DNA from: Semisulcospira habei
Taxonomy: Eukaryota > Mollusca > Gastropoda > Semisulcospiridae
Assembly (NCBI GenBank): GCA_036245525.1
Contig: BTPG01000005.1
Location: 127,790,120-127,854,119, forward strand
Reading direction: 5' to 3'
Length of the DNA stretch: 64,000 nt
Of this stretch, positions 10,159-21,892 are shown piece by piece (within the stretch, counting starts at the first letter, position 1; every line of letters begins with the position of its first letter). The notes beneath the pieces were generated by a model. The model searched no databases. It was not told the DNA's origin and saw nothing but the letters and a program-made list of their open reading frames with translations. The translations under genes and the position numbers were made by a program.

Positions 10159-11285
10159 TCAGTACTGCCAGGCTGGAGGGAGTTGATACGCCAGCCACTC
10201 TAGGAGGTCTTGTAGAAGCGGGGGTGGTGGTGGCCGGTAGAACCGTGGCTGGCTGTAGGGTTTGGGGTGTTCAGGCGGAGGCGGTGGTGGCCAGTGGAGC
10301 CTGGGTCTTGGAGTCAGGCGCTGTGACGGGCGGGGTGGGCCGTGGTTTCGTGGTGGCAGGCGGAGATGTGGTGGGGGTGTCGGTATTAGAGCTGGGCGTC
10401 GGGTCGGGTCCCGTGACCTGGCGTTCTTAGGTGGAGGTCTGCGCCGTCTGTGTGAAGGGCCTGGGAGTTCCTGCATCTGTTTGAAGTTGGTGGTGGTGGT
10501 GGCCGTCGTTGGGGTGTCGGTACTTGTCTCTCGTGTTGAGGGCGGTTCGGTGGCGCATCCCACCTCACAGGTAGGGGGTGGCAAGGTGTAGCATTCTTGG
10601 TCGTGGGTATCTGGGGTGGCTGTCGTTTCTTCGTCTGTCGTGGGCGTTGTAGCTTGACAGTATGTATCTTGGGTTGGCTTGACCGCTTGGCTGCCGCTGC
10701 TAGTGGTTTTTGGTGGGTTGAGGTCTGATAGTCCTCCTGTTTCGAGCAGCCATCGTGTGGTGACGAGTGCCCGATGATATTTGTCGCCGCTCACTGCTTC
10801 GATGACTGGCACTGCGGCAACAACAATACAAGGTCGTTGAGATCTATCCCTCTGAGCCGGACTTTCCTCTCCTTCTTGGTCCACGCCCGTTCCTTCAGGA
10901 GGTGTTCTGGGATGTGAACCGGTGGAGGGGAGTGGGGAAGAGTCCGGCTCAGTGGAGTCCGCCGTGTCTTCGTTTCGTTTTCAGCATCCAGTGGCAGTGG
11001 AGTCGTTGGTCGGGTGGAGGCTAATTCTCTCTCTTGGTAGTCCGTGGTTAGGTTGCTAACCGTTGCAGGCTGAAGATAGGGATCTTGCGGGGAGGGGGTG
11101 GGGGGTGGGGTGGGGGTGGGAGAGAGAGCTTTGCCGAAGTTCGGAAAGAGCTGTTGGATGGCCGGTGGTAGAGGATACTTTTTGAGTATTTCATCCATCG
11201 TTGTTTCTGGGATTGGCTGAGTCCATTGTTGAGCGGGGGATAGGCCCCATGTTGGTGGATCTTGTCTGTGTATCGGGGGAGACAT
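10159..11285 (-). pseudogene. Proline/threonine-rich ORF, frameshifted
   Basis: Two overlapping minus-strand frames (11285-10791 and 10884-10159) look like one coding region split by a frameshift near 10850. The upstream part starts MSPPIHRQDPPTWGLSP and has LKERAWTKKERKVRLRG. The downstream part has IEAVSGDKYHRALVTT, followed by about 150 residues of Pro/Thr-rich low complexity ending in PPPLLQDLLEW. No catalytic motif or zinc knuckle is visible. Its place between the two inverted 1.3 kb repeats suggests a gag- or ORF1-like protein of that element, but this is a guess. The GC bias of the stretch can itself keep frames open. Confidence 0.3.
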
Positions 11286-11335
11286 GGGCGGTCTGTGGCT
11301 CCTTGTCTCTTAGTGCGCCTTGGTTGGGGGCTGTT

Positions 11336-11375
11336 GCGGTTGGTTGGTTAGTTCGGGTTTAACGTCCACAGCACC
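11336..11375 (-). repeat. Retroposon 3' end fragment
   Basis: Read on the minus strand it gives GGACGTTAAACCCGAACTAACCAACCAACC in two parts, the same 3' end as the fragment at 39146-39201. Such GTTAAAC...AACC ends are common in mollusc retroposons. Confidence 0.5.
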
Positions 11376-11865
11376 GAGGTGATCATGGACGGCCCTGACG
11401 GGCGGGTTATGGGGGACAGGAAAATCTATTGCCTATGGAGTACGACCTGAACATTGATCAACTCAGGCGCACTCCAACTCTGCCACTTTGATTTACCAGG
11501 ACCTTTTAACGGGCATGCTATTGAACAAATCCGTTTTCCCCCGTGGATTAGGGGCTGTCGCGGTTGGGGGAGTCTGGTTATGTACTACTCCACTTGTTCC
11601 TTATTGGTCTTTTTTCTGTTCGCCCTGACAAGGGCGGCTTGGGTCCTCCTTGTGGCCATGCGCGCTGTGCTGTGTGACGAGGCTTGTTAGGCGCCTAGAG
11701 CGATGATTCGTCTCGGGTGGCTGAACACCGGAGCGGTGATCCGTCCTCAACTGTGGCGTCCAATGTTTCCCAAGGATAGGGGCTTACCAACTTTTAAAGT
11801 AAACGATCTGCTTCGCCGGATGAGAGGTTTTGCAAAAGAGGCATATACGTACGACCTGACCATAT

Positions 11866-13198
<1,333 letters not shown>

Positions 13199-13960
13199 AT
13201 AGTTATCACATCGTCAGTACTGAAACTGAGGCACATCCAAATTTTACTGGTCTCACCCCTAGCACAGCGAGTAATGCATCCCTAAAGGCTGTATATGATG
13301 TTTCAGCGGGGAAAAAAACGAAAACATTTTTAAAAAGCAGCTAACTTGGTAAATTGTCCTGTAATTATTTTTAAAATTAAAAAAAATGTCTTCGCCAAAT
13401 AGCCAAAGGTGTTAAAAACACACTGATCAGGGTAGCTCAATACAGACAATTTGAGCCAGAATACCTCTAAAAAAATCGAGGATTCTAAAAATTATCGTAT
13501 CACCACAAAATACACAATACATACTCCGCTGATAAATAACATTATCTCCCTAAAATTGTACTGTCGACTCAACCAAAGTTGATTTTGTTGACATATTTCG
13601 ACCAAAATTTGTGGTCGACCAAACACTTTTTTTTGGGGTCGAATTCGCCCACATTTTTGATGGATGTCGACCATGATGAAATCTTGACTAAAGTACGAAT
13701 TTCGTCCAATCTTTGAAATTAAGTCTGAAAGCACACCAGCACCGTAACTCGTGACCAGTTACCTTCCAAATGTCTGACAGTGAGATAGATTAGTCGATGG
13801 TCCTCGTCTCTCCAGCTACCACCCACCCCAACCATTCCCCGTCACCCTCCAATCCCCCCCCCCCCACCCCCGTTCCCCCTTGTTCGATTCTTCACATCTC
13901 ATCAGATATACATCACACGAGTATTTGTGTCCTTCATCAGTCGCTCGATCCGTCCCCTGC
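13199..13960. other. Intergenic stretch, no gene recognised
   Basis: AT-rich. A run at 13560-13690 repeats the motif GTCGAC / GGTCGACCA several times with varied spacing, perhaps a decayed minisatellite. C-rich runs follow at 13850-13880. Confidence 0.4.
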
Positions 13961-13984
13961 ATTCTCATGAGCCCCGGCAATCTC

Positions 13985-14165
13985 TCTCCCCCCCCCCCCC
14001 CAGCCCCCGCCCCCTTCCCCCACCCTAGGTCCGTCAGTCAGGTCACCGTAAGGCTTATCGGCCCTTTCCGGTTCACACTAGCCGTTTATTCTTTCGCTGT
14101 ACATGTACAGGCAATCCCAGACCTACAACTACACCGCTCCCCCCCCTCCCCCCCCCCCCCGAAAC
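13985..14165. repeat. C-rich low-complexity tracts
   Basis: Poly(C) runs at 13990-14004 and 14140-14160 separated by unique sequence. Confidence 0.8.
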
Positions 14166-14169
14166 AATA

Positions 14170-15116
14170 ACTAAGACCCCTGAACAGTACACAAATGAGC
14201 GACTTAGCTGACTGCTGCTGCTGCTGCAAGGTGGCGTAAACACAGTAGGGGCTAAACTCGGCATTCTCAGTGTTTTAATTGATCCCTGTCCGAGCACATT
14301 ATCTTGGGTCCTCGCGATATACTGCATGCCACGGGTATGTCGTGGTCTGTTCACAGGCTTTCGTTTTCATCTGGTATATCGCACAGTAGGATAAGTTAAT
14401 GTGATTTACTGCGCTTAGCGTGTCCGGATCCAATTGTTTTCTATGTCATCCAATCGGGCACCGAGTTTAGGAGTGCTATACCTGAGGCCTGTAGTGTAGC
14501 GCGAGTACTGAAGCCTATGCACACGAACAGCTATCACCTAAGACACCGAGAATACCGACTTTTCCCCTTATGAGAGCAGCAATACCGCACGGCAGCAGGA
14601 GAAAACAATTCAGCTAAGTCGACCATTCCTCAGTCAAAGTTTGCCAATGGCGGCGTCACAAAACCAGTAACATGAATTTACCCGTCATATGTTCGCTTCT
14701 TTTTGTTGTTTTTGTCGTTCATACGTCGTGTAGTGCATAACATGGGACAAATCACGTGAAGGCAGTGAGCTCTGAACCGTCTTGACACAGTTTCGCACGC
14801 TTATTTTGCAGACTATAGCACACTTCAGTGTATATAGTTGTCAGTGACGAGTTACCTTCCCTAATGATACTTTCACATAGCAGAATTCGTTGACTCGTCA
14901 AAGGGGCGTAATTTCGATCGCGATACCTCAGTTGGGACTATCGCGAAAATGACGTTAGTGCCAGGGCGTCCCTATCAAGTTTAATTTTTACATGCACGCA
15001 TTCCCGATAGTTCAGAGGGTGTGTCTACATCAGTCAGCAGACATCCAAACAGTTTTATATGCTAAATGCATATTTTCATTTGTGTTTATTTGAAAATCAG
15101 TAAAGACACACAAAAG
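14170..15116. other. Intergenic stretch, no gene recognised
   Basis: No long frame, no palindrome family and no splice-like structure were found here. Confidence 0.4.
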
Positions 15117-15129
15117 CTTATGTGTATGA
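15117..15129. repeat. Left 13 bp target-site duplication
   Basis: CTTATGTGTATGA, identical to 15758-15770 on the other side of the retrozyme-like element. Confidence 0.85.
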
Positions 15130-15757
15130 AAAGAAAAGGGTAGACTGCCAGTGCTAATATTTTCGGAAGGTTACAAAGTAAAGTAGGTTATAGCACTGTC
15201 AGGGGAGAGAAATGTGCATGATCGACCAGTGATCATAGATCTACTGCGGCCAAAGCACAAAAAAAAAAAAAAAAAATAGGAAAGAGAGGGGGCGCTAAGA
15301 AAGTGACCGAAAGCAATGCATATGGAAGCCCCCCCCCCCACCCTATCCACTGTTCCAGCCACTCAGTGCATGGAAATTTAAATCTAGGTCCCCCAAGGGG
15401 GGTCCAGATATTTAGCAGGTGTGGACAGCTGTTTCGGTCTTGGCGACCTCTTCAGCACACCATCGGCAATACTGGAGGAGGCAGGAAATTCTGCCTACCT
15501 GCAATGACAACCACATTTTACTGTGGTGTCTGCAGGGGCATACATTCCATGCCACCACCTAGAGTTAAATTTCCATGCACCCTAAAAGAGAACCTACCAA
15601 AAGGGGGAAAGGGGTTGCAGTCGATATTGTAGTAATAAATTAAAAGAAAAGGGGAGACTGCCAGTGCTAAAATTTTAGGAAGGTTACAAAGTAAAGTAGG
15701 TTATAGCACTGTCAGGGGAGAGAAATGTGCATGATCGACCAGTGATCATAGATCTAC
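15130..15757 (-). mobile_element. Retrozyme-like element with direct terminal repeats
   Basis: A 628 bp unit flanked by the perfect 13 bp duplication CTTATGTGTATGA (15117-15129 and 15758-15770). Its ends are direct repeats of about 110 bp (15133-15243 and 15648-15757) containing GGTTACAAAGTAAAGTAGG and ATGATCGACCAGTGATCATA, so the repeat period is about 515 bp. One complete minimal hammerhead ribozyme lies in the middle on the minus strand. There is no coding capacity. Slightly more than one unit, a self-cleaving ribozyme and a target duplication fit animal retrozymes or non-autonomous Penelope-like elements. A truncated copy without the ribozyme is at 33652-33810. Confidence 0.7.
15418..15461 (-). 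ncRNA. Minimal type I hammerhead ribozyme
   Basis: Read on the minus strand, every part of the hammerhead fold is present. Stem I is GGTGTG (15461-15456) pairing perfectly with CACACC (15423-15418). The core CTGAAGA (15455-15449) fits CUGANGA. Stem II is GGTC/GACC (15448-15445 and 15439-15436) with loop GCCAA. GAA (15435-15433) supplies G12-A13-A14. Stem III is the very short ACAGCTGT (15432-15425), and cleavage would follow C17 at 15424 in a GUC triplet. A stem III this short is usual in Penelope-like and retrozyme hammerheads, which tend to cut as dimers. No core base deviates. Confidence 0.85.
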
Positions 15758-15770
15758 CTTATGTGTATGA
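15758..15770. repeat. Right 13 bp target-site duplication
   Basis: CTTATGTGTATGA, the partner of 15117-15129. Confidence 0.85.
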
Positions 15771-15979
15771 TATTATTTTCTCATAATATGTTGTTCCCCG
15801 AGCCTTCTCTAACAACTCCCAAACCACCGCTCGTGCCTTGTGCCCTACATTTCTGTGTCCTACTTGTGTATACTGATGCGGGTGACTCGTGACATGCCGG
15901 CCTAGGCATGGAACGCACGTGCTCGTTAAAATAGAATCGTGTCACTGTCAGCCCTGACTCTGTTCAGCATGCGAGTGTT

Positions 15980-16680
15980 CGGCCATGATAATTCAAGGGT
16001 AGTGCCAGAATATGGTGGCGCCATAGAAGCTTGATACTGATCGACCATGCCGAAGTTTGGCGCATTAATTAGTGCGCATGCCTTTCAGTGACACATAATG
16101 ATAACAGGATCGACCATGATGGTTCAAAGGCAGTCGGGCCAAGAATATCGTCTTAATGCATCAAGGCGCCCTGACATATAAGAGCAGCTAAGTACCGATC
16201 GATTATGATAGTTCAAGGGTAGTGCCAGAATATGTTGGTGCCTCGAGACGTCCTGACATTTTACAGCATGGTACTAATCGATCATGGTAGTTCAAGGGTA
16301 GAGCCAGAGTATCTTGGTGCCTCTAGACGCCCTGACACTTTACAGAATGCCGAAAGTTCAAGATTAGTGCCAGATTGTTTAATCTGGCGAATCTGGGAGT
16401 CATAAAACATAAAACACTGATGGACCATAATAGTTCATGGTTAGTGAAAAGACTGGTAGTGCCAGACTAATTTTGCATCTCTGGGCGTCCAGACGCACGA
16501 CAACGGCTAGGGGACTAATCGACCATGATAGTTTAAGGATATTGCCAGAATAGCCCCCCCCCCCCCCCCCCTGACATTCGACACAGACATAACCGCTGGA
16601 GGGGAGTCTTCCACCATGATAGTTCAAGGGTAAAGCCAGAATAGGGACCCAGACTCCACACTGACATAACTGCAGGAAAC
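15980..16680 (+). repeat. Head-to-tail array of family A half-units
   Basis: About seven or eight diverged units in one orientation. Each has CGACCATGATAGTTCAAGG, then TAGTGCCAGAATA, a GGTGCCT piece and often CGCCCTGACA. The CCATGAT-type starts lie near 15983, 16113, 16203, 16281, 16423, 16521 and 16612, spaced 70-140 bp. Unlike all other family A copies in the window, the units have no inverted partner arm. A poly(C) run sits at 16554-16571. Confidence 0.75.
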
Positions 16681-16689
16681 GTATTCATT

Positions 16690-17620
16690 GAGATATCGTG
16701 AACGTCAATCTATCTAAGTAAAGCGGCTGGACAAATTCCGTGGGACATCAGAGACACAAATCCAGTCGTCCACTGACGTATGGATGAGTTATTCGATATC
16801 ATGGTCCAGTTTCAGTGACCCGGTTGGACGAAAAGGAACTTTGGTCAGACGGATACGCTGTTTTTAAGAAATCGCTGCGTCGAGATCGCCTTACTTTGGT
16901 TTACACCTTGCGGTAAATCGAAGGCCCAAAAGCAAAAGCTACCTCTTAATTTTCTCACGACTGTGCCCACAGGAACAGGCTGGATATGTTACCAGACTTT
17001 TTCTTTAAGCGTGACTTTATGTGATAGTTTGCTGATTGCCATAGTTGTCAAGAAAGTGTGTCTAGTGTTGTTTATGCTGTGAAACAAAAAAAAAAATGAC
17101 ATTTTGTTAGTATTTCAAGGGCTTGAAATATCGCAGCAGTTTTACCTACGGAACACCGATTAGTTTCATTTTTGTTATCTGACGACACATTTGTGAAACT
17201 GTGCCGTTGTCTGTTCTTGTAACAAGAGTTCTGCTGAGCCACTGCACTTGCATCAATCTTTACATTATCTCTATATTCTTGCTGGAAACATTGCATGGTC
17301 TGCACGCAAAGACCCAAGTTTCGTGCAGAACGTCAGTGATGTGTAAGTTGGCATCGTCCACAATTTTCTTCCTTTTATTTTATAGCTGGGTGCAATGAAC
17401 TTGCGTAAATTCTTTCTCTTTTTTTTTTTTTTTTTTGTTTTTGTTCTCGTTTAAGGTGAATTTACACTTTTTTCTTTTACTGTTGCTTTCCTACTGTTGG
17501 TTTAAAGTACGTGGGCCAGAAAGTGAAACCGAAAAAAATATGGTCTTTAAAATTTCCAAGGGGGAGGGGGGAGGGGTGGGGTTGGGGGGGGGGGGCGGAA
17601 ACGAGGAAACGTGTAAACGA
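16690..17620. other. Intergenic stretch, no gene recognised
   Basis: Only homopolymer runs (A at 17086-17096, T at 17418-17436, G at 17583-17594) and unique sequence were seen. Confidence 0.4.
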
Positions 17621-17626
17621 TGCATG

Positions 17627-17797
17627 TGCAAGAGGGATAGATTCTCACGAGCCCCCGCGCAGTTGCTGGTGCTCATGAGGATCCATGCCTCTTGCTGACA
17701 CCACTTTGAATCCATGTTCCTGGGACAGCTTCAGTTATTCGGCGCTTTATTCACGCACAAAAAACCAGTCCGCGTCCACTGTTAGTGAAGTGGTTAA
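17627..17797. mobile_element. Family C MITE, left end missing or decayed
   Basis: Starts at GCAAGAGGGATAGATTCTCA and includes CTCATGAGGATCCATGCCTC and TTTGAATCCATGTTCCTGGG. It ends AGTGAAGTGGTTAA with TTAA at 17794-17797. Confidence 0.75.
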
Positions 17798-17821
17798 TTA
17801 ATGCAACATGTCAGTCTCAGC

Positions 17822-17836
17822 CAATATGGCGGCTGC
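17822..17836 (+). promoter_or_regulatory. YY1-like core, ATGGCGGC
   Basis: CCAATATGGCGGCTG has a CCAAT next to an AANATGGCGGC element of the kind that overlaps starts of housekeeping genes. An ATG here opens only 15 codons before a stop, and a palindrome follows at once. It may be the remains of a promoter; weak evidence. Confidence 0.2.
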
Positions 17837-17859
17837 TGCAGCTACTAGAGACAATATCT

Positions 17860-17928
17860 GTGCTGGTCCGTGATTTGGGACCTACGGCTGAAAGCCGTAA
17901 GGTTCAACATCACAGACCAGCACAAAAA
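17860..17928. repeat. Family G palindrome
   Basis: TGTGCTGGTCCGTGAT and ATCACAGACCAGCACA pair around a centre of ACGGCTGAAAGCCGT. Related palindromes lie at 38844, 40709, 44262 and 53494. Confidence 0.75.
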
Positions 17929-17929
17929 C

Positions 17930-18735
17930 GAAAGAAAAAACCCCGGCAGTAACTATGTACACTGAAACATAGAATGCAGGCACCTTTTTAGTTTGATCCT
18001 TCCCAAAATGCAATATCCACTCCGTCATCTCTTGTGAGCGGCCCAAGTGCATTGCGCCTCTGGCGACTGCTCCTGTCAGGGCAGGATTTATATAATATGC
18101 CGGTCCAAATTCAGTTTGTGAGTCAATGCTTCTTGTTTGATTTAATGTAGAGCAACAGCCCCGTTCATATAAACAAAACTCAGGTCCAACTAGAAACAGA
18201 AAAAAACCAAAACAGAAAACAACACCAGAACCTGGCAGGCTCATATCTAATGTTTGTGTGTGGGTCTGAAAATTTGAACCTAACGGCTTTTATCCCTAAG
18301 AACTGAAACAGGAATCTTCGGCGTAGGAATATTTTCTGGGAAGGGTTGGCCAACTCTTCAGAATCGAACGACAGGGACGTGGAGTGGGGTGAGGGGTGGG
18401 GTGGGGGTGAGGTGAAGACCAAGATACACTGAACAAGGGCATCATACCCAGTATGCCCATGGCTACGTATAATTTGTTGTCATATTTTTTTTTTCACGAA
18501 ACAATGATACGTCGCCTATGACAAGAGCTCTACGGGTAACGGTTTAGTTTGGCTTGATATGGCAGAAGTATACTTTTATACAGGTGATTGTTCCAGGAGA
18601 TGGCCGGTATGGCGTAGGACACAACATACTGTAGGCCACAGTACCTTTGGTATATATAAACCATGGATACTACATTACTGGATGTCTGACTGAGCGCGTG
18701 TACCTTCTCAAAGCCTATTGCGAAGTTCGATTCGG
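17930..18735. other. Intergenic stretch upstream of the spliced gene
   Basis: No repeat family or gene recognised. A TATA-like TATATATAAA lies at about 18650-18659. Confidence 0.4.
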
Positions 18736-18738
18736 GTT

Positions 18739-18752
18739 TGTGCGCATGCGCC
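18739..18752 (+). promoter_or_regulatory. NRF-1-like site near the gene start
   Basis: TGCGCATGCGCC matches the NRF-1 palindrome and lies about 50-60 bases before the start codon of the four-exon gene, where such sites often sit in CpG-type animal promoters. Function is inferred from sequence and place. Confidence 0.45.
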
Positions 18753-18800
18753 GGCTTGCGATTTTGCCTAGGTTTTTCCCGCGGTTGCATTTCGACTATC

Positions 18801-21513
18801 ATGGAAGACAGAGAAAGGAATGCGTGTATCCCGTTTGAAACGGACATTTTTGATTCAATCGTCGAGGTAAGGTCTTCGGTTTTCTTTTATATCAACGCTA
18901 AATGAACTTGTTTGACATCTAACAGAGTTTTCATATCGAAAAACTTTTAGGATAAAAGAGAAGTCGTTGAGTGAAATGGTCATAGTTGATTGATTGATCA
19001 TTCGATGATTGACAGAGTGACCGACTCACCAAGTCAATGTTTGTTTGTTTTGTAGAGGTGGAGTGAAATTTGAATAAATGTACTCCAGTCTTTGGTCAGA
19101 TTTACTGATAAAGTAATTACTGTAAGTAGTTTTTATCATTAGACTCCTGACAATAGTCCCTATGAGGTCAAAGGAAGAAGATAACAGTGGTCTTTCAGAA
19201 ACGCTAAAATTCAGAGGTGTTCAGCTTAGTCATACATGTTTATGAGTAAATTATTTATGTTTGTACAATGACCAACTTGCTGAAATGCATATTATTTGGC
19301 TACATCTTTTGCAAGTTCAGCTAGATTGTCACCAAGACAAAACTGAATGGTAGATGCTTCTTTGCACTACTGATACTGATAAGAACTTTATAATCATAAG
19401 CTGATTTGTTTTCTTACAGGAGACATCAGCTGATGTTGGACAAGTGACAATTGAGGATAGTTCAGCTTCTGATGGTCCGATCCAATATGCTTCTACGGTG
19501 GAAAGCAGAATTCAGGTACAAAGCCTAAAATATTAATTTAAATTATTAATTTGTTAGCTTATGTTTACAGTTACGTATGCCTTTTGTAACACAATAAAAA
19601 GGTGAATTGTGCTTTTAGTTATAATACAAAATAATGTCATATGTTATGCCAATCATTTTTCAGTTGTGAGTGTAAATGTTCAACTTCAAATATAGTGTTA
19701 TTTTTATATATTATTATTATTATTCAGGGACGAGCAAACCCACTAGGAAAGTTTTTTCTCTTACCCCTCACAATGCACCCCCCCCTCCTCCCTCCAACTC
19801 TACCACTTATTTATTACTAACAAAAATCTTAGAATAGATTTTAATAGATATCTGCAGTGGGATTCAGCTTTATTTCATTCGTAACAAACTCTTTACCTAC
19901 CCAGTACCTTCTAAACGTTTCCATAGGTGCAGAATTTCAATACATTATCAGCAATTTGGAGATTAGCTGCAGTAATAAAAATTCAAATAAACCCCAAAGT
20001 TTGTTTTACCAAGACAAATATGTTTTTTTTTTCTTTATTTTTACGTTGAAGCTTACTATTTTATTCTTAAAGATGACATTTCTAATGTACAGGTTTTCTA
20101 GCCTTAAGTTTACAAATTTGGAGAGATTTTCTAGCTTGAAACTTTTCAAGCGTAACATAGCACAGGACCTTCTTTAAAGTAATTTTTTGGCCTTGGGCAA
20201 TTCCATGCCCATCCATGAACTGCTATCTGGGTTGTAGTGATCATCTGTCTTTTCATCTGCATTAAATTTCAGATCACTAGCGACCTTGTGGCTTCAATTT
20301 GTTCAGAGCATGCTGTAGACGACAACTTATCAACTGCTCGCAGATCCTTCTTTGAAAGCATTCAAGGTATGTTGCTCCATTTCTTGCTTCATTTTAAGTC
20401 CAGTTTGGTATGACATATAACCTTCATCCAAAAATCTGAGGTCACTAAACAGACTTATCTTTAAGCAGAGCCTAGAGGTGGAGATGGAATATATGGCACA
20501 ACCTGATCTCGTTGGGTTGCCAAGTCTGAACATTGCGTTAGTTTAGATGAACTTCAGTTCTTGCCAGTTATGAAATTTATATTTGTTGTTGGTTATTTTG
20601 CTTCTTTATTGTTCAAGTGTATAATCATGTGATTAGATCCACAAAAATTTAGGGTCAGACGTACTTAAAATAGTGAAATATAGGATTGGTCAGATTACCA
20701 AATTTTTTTTTTTTTGGTGGGCTTACTTGTGATTGGGATGTTTTGCTTATGTGTGTTTTTACAGCTGAACCAGTCCTGCCAGCAGTGGGTTTCATGACTG
20801 CATGCCTGATGCCTGCTGGAAAATTTCACAGCGCCACATGAGAGAAAGCATGGATGGGGTACCACCAGGAATTCCTCAAACATCGCCTTGATGTCATGAA
20901 AGCCATTGACACCACTGCTGCCAACGCTGCATTTCTGTGCTTAAAACTCTTTGAACGCTTGATAAGTCTGGCATATCCGAGAACGAGTGAGCTTTCTGTG
21001 CAGAGACAGCACACGGAGTTAACTGAGCTTGACAGTAAGGTTGCCCCATACATTGGTGGATGTATTCTGCGGAAACAGAAAGAGCGACTTCCCCCAGCAT
21101 TTCTAGAATGTCTTGATGCTTTCCAGTGTGAGGAGGAAAGTAGCCCTTCACTCACAACAACACTGGACAGGGGTGGACTCACCCATTTACATCAGATGTC
21201 GAAAGAACTGTTTGAGATGCTGGAGGTGAAGTTCCGTGACTATACTGGCCAAGTTGCGCAGTCCTTTAGTAGCACAGACTTTCAGCAGTTATGCTCCAGT
21301 GATAAAGAAATAACGTTGAAGTTTGAGGAGTGTTTGCAAGGTGTGGACAGCAAAGACAATTTGAAAGAAAGGTTGTTTTCAGCCATTGTTAGCCACTACT
21401 TTAGGGTGAGGATTCACCATGAGTGTAAACTCTACATGGAGCGACTTCGAAGTCGAGAGGCCAGCTCGAAGCAGAGCAGAGCTTTTAGAAGGGGGCTTAA
21501 AGAAATGCAATGA
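18801..21513 (+). CDS. Four-exon gene of unknown family, with an in-frame TGA
   Basis: The only convincing host-like gene. Exon 1 (18801-18866) starts MEDRERNACIPF and ends GAG/GTAAGG. Exon 2 (19420-19515) follows TTCTTACAG. Exon 3 (20273-20366) follows AAATTTCAG and ends G/GTATGT. Exon 4 (20765-21513) follows GTTTTTACAG. Phases agree (0, 0, 1) and the exons total 1005 bases, 334 residues. In exon 4 a TGA at 20839-20841 interrupts the frame, after which 224 codons stay open to TGA 21511-21513. The C-terminal part is helical and charged, with LDSKVAPYIGGCILRKQKER near its start and RVRIHHECKLYMERLR near its end. I do not recognise the family. The AGY-hxRK pattern of P-element/hAT-type transposases is loosely similar, so a domesticated transposase is possible. 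The TGA may mean a pseudogene, an allele, a consensus error or recoding; translation might otherwise begin in exon 4 at 20854. Confidence 0.65.
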
Positions 21514-21538
21514 AAATGCAAATATGGTTGACAATGAC

Positions 21539-21561
21539 AATAAAAGGATGAAACCAATAAA
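21539..21561 (+). terminator. Polyadenylation signals of the four-exon gene
   Basis: Two AATAAA hexamers, at 21539-21544 and 21556-21561, lie 26 and 43 bases after the stop codon. Confidence 0.65.
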
Positions 21562-21892
21562 GTTTGCTTTAGAAAAGAGTTGGCTTTTTGTGGATTATGT
21601 CATTATAGTAAGAAAAATTATAGTAAGAAAAAGATAATCAAGATATTTTTTGTTGTTGCTTAAAGTGTCATGGTGTCGCACGTTACAGCTTACAGGAAAA
21701 TAGTGAACAAAATGAAAGACTAAACATAGGCTCAAGCATACTATGTTAGGTGGTGTGCTATTATTTTATATATTTACCATTACAGTATGCATGTGTCTTG
21801 TTTGCAATTATAATCACCATCCTCACCATTACAATCCATGTTATTATCGCCGTCATCGTCATAATCAGCACAGCATTTATAATCACCGTCTT

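Noticed and set aside
13560..13690. Regulatory cluster of GTCGAC words
   Set aside because: Spacing is irregular and no partner copy exists in the window; simple decay of a repeat is more likely.
15130..15757. LTR retrotransposon with 110 bp LTRs
   Set aside because: No TG...CA ends, primer binding site or polypurine tract; a 13 bp duplication is too long for an integrase; the hammerhead and the 515 bp period fit a retrozyme or Penelope-like element better.
20831..20842. Alternative exon 4 acceptors TTTCACAG/CG or CATGAG/AG to avoid the TGA
   Set aside because: The first breaks the frame. The second keeps it but has a poor pyrimidine tract and several earlier AGs, so the strong GTTTTTACAG site was preferred.
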